From positions 11,904,001 to 11,968,000 of the forward strand of contig OZ176054.1 in the NCBI GenBank assembly GCA_964247055.1: a stretch of 64,000 nucleotides of DNA, written 5' to 3'. The notes beneath the pieces were generated by a model. The model was not told the origin of the DNA. It ran no database searches and saw only the letters and a list, made by a program, of their open reading frames with translations. The stretch's first letter is position 1, and each line of letters begins with the position of its first letter. Origin of the DNA: Paragordius varius. Taxonomy: Eukaryota > Nematomorpha. Positions 56,701 to 64,000 of this stretch are shown piece by piece. The translations under genes and the position numbers were made by a program.

Positions 56701-59700
56701 AATTTGTTTGCTGAATCTTCGATTTATAAATATTCAGTCCCCTAAGTTGATTGTCCCCCAAAGTTAACCCCATATTAATCATTAATTACCAAAATATATG
56801 TACTTTTATCAGGTATTCATTATTAAAAATATGTAATATAAAGTTTTCATGTATTATTTTGCCAATTGTCGATAAAAATAATTGCTTGGCATTTCCCATT
56901 GATTTCTCTTGGCGTAACTACAATTTTTTTAGATTCTGAAATGTATGTGCTAAAAAAGGTTCCCTAAGACTGCAAAGTGTACTCTAAATTTAAAAACTAA
57001 TTGACTGGGATGTGTTTTAAGAAATAGGTCATTGAAATAAATGCAGTAATATATAAATATTTATTACACAAATTTATTTAGGTTTTTCATTCTTTTGAAA
57101 TTTGCGTTTGGGTAACACAACAGCAATGTATCCCTCTTTTTCAGGCTATTATAAAATTAATATCATTACCTTTTCCTTTATTAAGTTTGGATTAGATATT
57201 AATTGTTCATTGATTTCTAATAAAAAACCATTACAACATCCATATATTGGATATTCAGATCCGTCGTCCAATGAAACAATACATAAAATAGAATCTTGTT
57301 GAATAAATTGACCACCTCTAAAAAATTATTTGCTACAAACTTTTTCCTTTTCCCTTTAACACTGTTATTTGCTCTGTTAACCTTTTTAGATATTTGGAAA
57401 TTTACCATTTTAACTGGTGCATGAGATAAAAATATTGGATGTGTCATTGGAACAGTCACAACCTTTATTCTTTAATATGTTACGCAATAATACCTATTAC
57501 TAAAAGTTAATATTGACATATCATGGCTTCTAATATCTTTCACAATATCCCGTTGGATATTATAAGATTTTAAATCAAAATCCTTGCTCTGTTCCTCGTA
57601 AACGATGTTTTCATCTGTATTTTCAGTCATACATGTGGTATCGTATGTGACACGCTTTCTTGAGATAAGTTTAGGCAATTTTCAAGAAAAATGATTTGGA
57701 TATTAAATTTTTGTTGTTGGATTTTTTTAACCTTCCTCACATCTAAAATATTATGTACCGAGTTGACATTCGAACTAGAAGATAACAAAAAACAATGCTT
57801 TTTTCGATACCTTATAAAGGGTGGTCAAACCAAGTTTGAATATCAGGTATTTTTTATAATTCCAAGTAAAAGGTAATTACCGGAGGAAATTATGATGTTG
57901 ACCTTAAAATTTTGGGACCTGAAAAGAATTTACACAGGCCCGTGATACATGAATTAAAGCAAACTCAATTCAAATCCTTTGATTTCGTCGTAAATGAAAC
58001 AGGTTTACAAAACAGTAAATTTGAATCGTAAAACCTTAAAACTATAAGATAATTATTTATATAAAAAGTTAGCCATACTTTTCAAATATAACCTTTATGA
58101 TAACAAATAATATATTATTGAGTGGTTTACAGTTTATATTTATATTCCTTATTTTTAAACCCAAAACAATTGGATATATTGAAAAATAATTATCATGATT
58201 TGTATGGCTGCCTTTATTAGCACAAAATATGTTTAGTTACTTATCTTTATAATATTCAATATTACTCTATATTCATATCTTTTTTAAAGGTGAATATTCG
58301 GCGTGTTTTGACAATGAATTTTCATCCATGTCCCATAAAATTATATATTTTGATTGGAGTTTACCCGAAGAGGATATGTTTGGGGGGAAATCCATTGATG
58401 CCGTTGTTAATCATCCACTTTCAAGAGTATAAAAAATTTTATTGACAAGTTTTTTAAGATCAATCTTTAAACCATGTTTTTTGGGGTTTAATTAATTTAA
58501 TTTTGTTTCTTTATTTAATGAGATAATTGACGAGATATTCCGAAAAACACTAAATTTTGGAGAAAAAAAATTGGGGTGCTATTACGATCCGAATTTTTCA
58601 TAAAATGCGTAATTAAAATTTCAAAGTAAAGCTTTGGTATTTTTCTATATTTTTGTATATTAATAGCTATGGTATAGTTACCCCAATAGTAGTGTAAAAC
58701 ATATTATTATTATTTAATTATACCAAATCATATAAAACCCATTTTATTTTAAATTTAATATAATAAAAAGTATCCAATAATATTTTTAACTTTAAGATGG
58801 AAATGGCCACTGAAGTTATGCATGACAATTTAAATGAAATTAATGAACATCAAACGCATTATCGATTGAATGAGGCTTCAGGTAATTTTTTTTCATATTC
58901 TATATTTATGATTTAATTTAGCTTTTAGTTAATGGTTTTTAACCTTTTTTATGTCAGATTTTTATGTCTTTTTTAAAAAATTTTATGTATTGTTTTTCTC
59001 AAACCTATGTGGATATTTATAAAAAAATGAAATATCCAGATACCCACTTTATATATATTTAATCAAATAGATTAACAATTGATTAAAGTGTTTTTAACAT
59101 TTTATGACCTCACTTTTTCCTATCTAACATATGGGGGTAGTTTTATATCCCTAAGCTCCATCTTGCAAATAAACTATTGTTTTGAAAGTTATTTTAGCTA
59201 AAATATATTTATCAAACTTTGTGATTTTGCATTAGATAAACAAGCGTCTATATCAATTTTATAACTTTTACAGTTTTCAAAACGACAAAACTAACTGATT
59301 TATCCAAATACATCCAGTTTTTGCTGGTAAAACGTTGCCCAAAAGCTGTTTAAAGTTTATTATTTGCATTTTCTAACCATAATATACATAAAATTAAGAA
59401 AAAAAACTGGTGGCGAAAAAGTTTGAGATGACAATTTTTAACAATATTGTATTTTTTTAAAAAAAAAATTGTATAATGCGCTCCTAAAAAGCTAAAGAAA
59501 GTATATTTTTAAATTCGGCTTAATACCTTAAATACATTGTAAGATATTCGAATTGCAAATCGGTCTGCGATATAAAACTACCCCAAAAGGTCATGAAGTG
59601 CTAGTAAATATATACTTCGTTATCTTTTGGGGTAGTTTTATGCCCTAGTTGGATAAAATGCATTTAATATAATAGGCCAAATTTAAAAATGTGCATAGCC

Positions 59701-62700
59701 TTTTAGGCGTATATTACAACAGGCGATTAAATGTATATTATGGTAAAAAATGTAAATAAGTATATTTACAAAGCTTTCAAGTTGCATTTTAGTACCGAAT
59801 TTTTAATATTTTGGTTTTAAAAACGACTATTTGCTTTAACCTCTTTTGGAACTATCCCAATTCCGGACTCTAAAAGTTAAAACACTGTGAAGAATATAAG
59901 CTTGTATGTAAATAATATTGGAAAACAGTGTTTTATAATTAAATTTTAATTAATTTATTAGAAAGTGGTTCATTTACATTTTCTTGGGGGTGAACAAACC
60001 CAAAATGTATTCGTCTACAATAGACAGATTTAATTGTAATTCTATTATATTAGATATGATATTATAAGAGAGAAACGCATTTTTGACAATATAATAATGT
60101 ATTATATGTAAAAATGCCGTATAAAAATGACTCACATTTTGATTAATGAAATAAAACGTTCCAATTAGGGTTATTGACTTGTTAAAAAAATTTAACATGT
60201 GTTTATCATCATATCATTGATATAAAATAATGTTAGGAGGTTTAGAATTTATATGAATACTTTTTATTTTTTGTTTTAAAGTATTTTAACAATTAGAACT
60301 AATTTGTTTAGTTAATTTCGTTTGCTTTAACATATTTCCATTTTTAATATTAATGAAACCCCAAATCAAAAGTGGTCAGACCAGATATTTTTAAAAAATA
60401 TTTTAATTTTAATATACCATTTAATGGGTCCATACAAAACTTAACAATCAAGGGTTTAAAACTTTTATTACTGCATTTACAATCACATTGCAAATTTATA
60501 AAACTAAAAAGATTTTATTTTAATGGCGCTTTTAAACGTGAGATACATAATTATTATGTCATAAAGTTTTATTAATTTTTTTGAATAATAGGGAGAATAT
60601 TTGCCGAACAACTCAATAACCGCGTTATGATTTTGTCTTTGAGTGAAACGCTTGGTATCCTAGTTATCGGTTTGGGACAAGTCTTGATTTTACGAAATTT
60701 CTTCACAGAAAAAAAGGGTGGTGGACGTCTTCGATAATCGTTATTACAAATTAAAATTGGACCGACAAAGGATAAAATTACAAATATTTTTTTTTTCAAA
60801 AAATAACCAACCATACTTTTTGAAGCCATAATTTTTCCTAAATAAATTATTTAATTACAATCGCAAAATATATAATTGATTGTGTTACTACCAATTACAT
60901 CTCTTATATGTATTTTACGATTAAAAACAATGAGTTTTATTAAAAAATTAAAGTTTAATAAAGTACAGCAGTCGTCTTTTGATAAAAAATATTTGTCTTT
61001 ATATTTTAACATTATATATGTATAATTTTGATTTTTATTATTAAATTTTTTATTTTCAGAAAAATACATAATCTTTTTTTGTAATGCATTTCAATAAGTA
61101 CATTTGTAATTGCGATTTGATGAAAAAATTTACATTGAAACTATTATAAATTTATTTAGATATGATATATTGAATATGTATATACAATAATTTTATGCAT
61201 GTATGCACGCACTAGTTTTTTATACTGTCATTATATATAATTTATAGCGCAAAAAAAACTTTAATTAGAAACCATAAATTGTAAAAATCCCAATAAATTA
61301 GTAAGTTCAACAATTATGTTTAAAATCATATATGAATGGCTTAAATAATTATTTCATTTGAATGGAATACGGATGGCTAATTAATCAAATGCTAAAATAT
61401 GGCACATTTCCAATTAAATGCAGAGTTTTAATAAAAACGAAATATATATATATATATATATATGCCATTTACACTCACCCTCGAATTCAAATTACCTTTG
61501 AACAATTTAAATTCACCCTTGAACAATTCAAATTCACACTAAAAATAAATTATGTTTTTTATAACTAATATAACTCACTATTAATATGAAATATATTTTT
61601 ATGGCAAAGTTTATTATTTTTTCAGTATTATTTTAATTTATACAGAATTTAATTTTTTTAAAAAACATATAAAAATATGGGTAATTTTAATTTTAAAAAA
61701 CATGTAATATTTTTGAGGGTGAATTTGAATTGTACGAGGGTAAATTTGAATTGTTCAAGGGTGAATTTGAATTGTTCGAGGGTAAATTTGTATTGTTCAG
61801 GGGTGATTTTGAATTGTAAATGGTATATATATATATATATATATATCAGTTTTTTAACCATTTAAAAAGTTTGTTGAACCCTTAACTTTTTTGTGTTTAT
61901 GCAAAACACAATTCTTTATAGTGTTCAAGCAATGGCATTAGACTGGTTAAATAGGCATTCTTCGATTTAACAATGTGAAATCGATCGGCGCGTTCATAAT
62001 TCGATTTAACCATTTCATAGTATTCGCCTTCGGTTATGGCGAAAGAGGTCATCAGCGCACACCGCGTACGTAAATGATCGATAAATTTATTGGATGTTTG
62101 ACTGAATCGAAGAATGTCTAGTGTTGTTGATTGTAAAGAAAAAATTAAAAAAGCTGTATAATTATGTACTACATTTTATTTTGAGGGTAATAATTATTAA
62201 AATTTTTATAAGGTCTAAACTAGGTCAATTATTATCAAAACTAATTGAATTTCTCGATTTACATCTGTTTTTTTTGCATTTTACGCATATATTGGTTTAT
62301 TTAGCCATTTTCTGCCCACATTAAAAATGAGTCAACATTGGGTTAATTATTTAATTTTACAATATCTGTACCCTAAATTTGGTTTGATTTTATGTACACA
62401 AACAAAATTTTTAAACTTTACATATTATTCTAATAAAGTTATATAATTTTAACATTTTTTTTACAACCTTTCATGTTACAACAAACAGCAGGTTAGTCAA
62501 TAATTGTATAACATCATTAATAAATAATAACATATACCAAAGTCATTTTTTAATTGAACAATATATTTTCACAAGCTTTATTTAAAATTGGAATAAATTT
62601 TAAAAAAATATTTACAATATTTTTGTGATACACTTATAAATTTTTCAATAACCGGTTAAAAGCATTTTAATTTTACATTTTACCTAATATTATATATTTA

Positions 62701-64000
62701 TACACAGTATGAGTAAGTATATATTGCTAGAAAGTTATAGTTATTGCCAAATAGCATAAGCAGCAAAGGGAATTATTATTGGTTAATAATAGTAAAAAAA
62801 GAAAAAAATATCTAAAGTCAATAATACTGCACTTTGTTACATGTGCTATTTGGCAATGGCAATTAACTTTCTAGAAATATATACTTACTCATACTGTATA
62901 TAACATATCATATTTAAATGGCTATGAGGTAACCAACTACCCCTTATAGGTTATAAAGGGTTGGTTGTCAAGTAACCGTGTTCAAATATTTTATATAAGA
63001 AAATATATGAAAAAGTCCACATTTAAATCCATTTTATCCTATATAATTTGATTATTATATTTAATTCTCAAAATATAATGTGTTCATTCACATATTAACA
63101 AAGGCGTCCCCATTATATACAAATAGCTAAAAAATATTTTTTTACCAGAATCCCATTGTATCTCCAACTCCTCGAGGTGTGAACAGTTTTGGGCCATTAA
63201 CTCAAGGCATTTATCGATAATGACTTTAGAATGGATTTTAAGGCAGCATGTACTTGGAATTCCAATAATCAAGATTCTTTAAATAACATTTTTTTTATTT
63301 AAATAGCTCAGCCTTTTTATATATGCGTATTTTATCCACATGGATTAAATTTGTTGTAATCAAATGGAAAAATTTTAAAAAATAAAAATAGAAACCCATA
63401 AAATTTCCCATCTAAATACGTAACAACAATATTTCGAATGTTAACATTTGCTATAATATTCTTAAAATTTAACATTACAAAATATCCATCAAATTTAAAG
63501 CCTATGTTAAATCTCACGTCAATCCTCTTTCATATGTGTACTACGAAATAATTTTGTGGATCAGTATTTTACGCATTTGATAAACCATTTATGTTATTTG
63601 ACTGGCAATAAAATTACTTAACATACATTAAAATGCATACTGTAATACTAAATTTTTGGCTAAAAAATATATCAAATATGGAATTACTAAAATTGAAATT
63701 TTAAAATTCTAATTCTTTATTATCTGAAAATGAATGAAGCCATTATATTATTTCTATTTATAAAATATTTTTAAATTATAGTCGCGCTAACTTACATGTA
63801 ATTTTAAAACATAAAACAATTTTTCTTACTTCATTTTAGATGGATGATGTATGATGTAACAACAAATATAAATTTTTTTGGAATAAAACATCATTTTTTT
63901 CCAAAAAAAAAGATTAAAATATATATAGAAATATAAAATATTACTTGCAATTTATGAGTAAGGGAATGACGGCATTCCAAAATGTTTCGGATAAATCATA

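Overview
This is nuclear DNA from an animal. It is very A+T-rich by eye, with standard-code, intron-rich genes for metazoan families: dynamin, a metabotropic-glutamate-type class C receptor, a PRPP-synthetase-associated protein, a PM20D1-type peptidase, mitochondrial GatB, an inward-rectifier K+ channel, ABITRAM (FAM206A), a p24/TMED cargo receptor, and the 3' part of a conserved leucine-rich, F-box-like protein. The species is not identifiable from the sequence. Eight introns of only 21-28 nt recall dicyemids, whose introns average about 26 nt, and more loosely the small 5' introns of schistosomes. Long, transposon-filled introns occur in the same genes.

Layout: dynamin (-, 1-4458, 3' end outside); intergenic with a LINE remnant; mGluR-like (+, 7708-14788); PRPSAP (-, 15526-23276); PM20D1-like (+, 23369-31628); GatB (-, 32107-41711) with a hAT transposon in one intron; a hammerhead-ribozyme foldback element (42546-43350); a ~320-bp tandem array (43.8-46.0 kb); Kir channel (+, 47033-54037); ABITRAM (-, 57074-57630); TMED (+, 57691-60737); F-box/LRR-like gene (-, 61897 to beyond 64000). 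The nine genes alternate strand without exception. Two head-to-head pairs have start codons only 92 bp (PRPSAP/PM20D1) and 60 bp (ABITRAM/TMED) apart. All gene models were built by hand; exon phases agree across every junction and the joined products align with known families.

Most intron length comes from small DNA transposons. One family of about 270 bp (8 copies, TA target sites, often next to (TA)n) shares its outermost bases with a second family and with a 1.4-kb palindrome. Two or three hAT-type miniature elements and one near-complete hAT element (perfect 8-bp target duplication) are also present. No tRNA, rRNA, CRISPR array or intact retroelement was seen.

The genes do not form one pathway; they are ordinary housekeeping, secretory and neuronal genes. 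The most interesting content is the bimodal intron population with micro-introns, and the inverted pair of compact type I hammerhead ribozymes with a palindromic stem III, a form known from Penelope-like elements.
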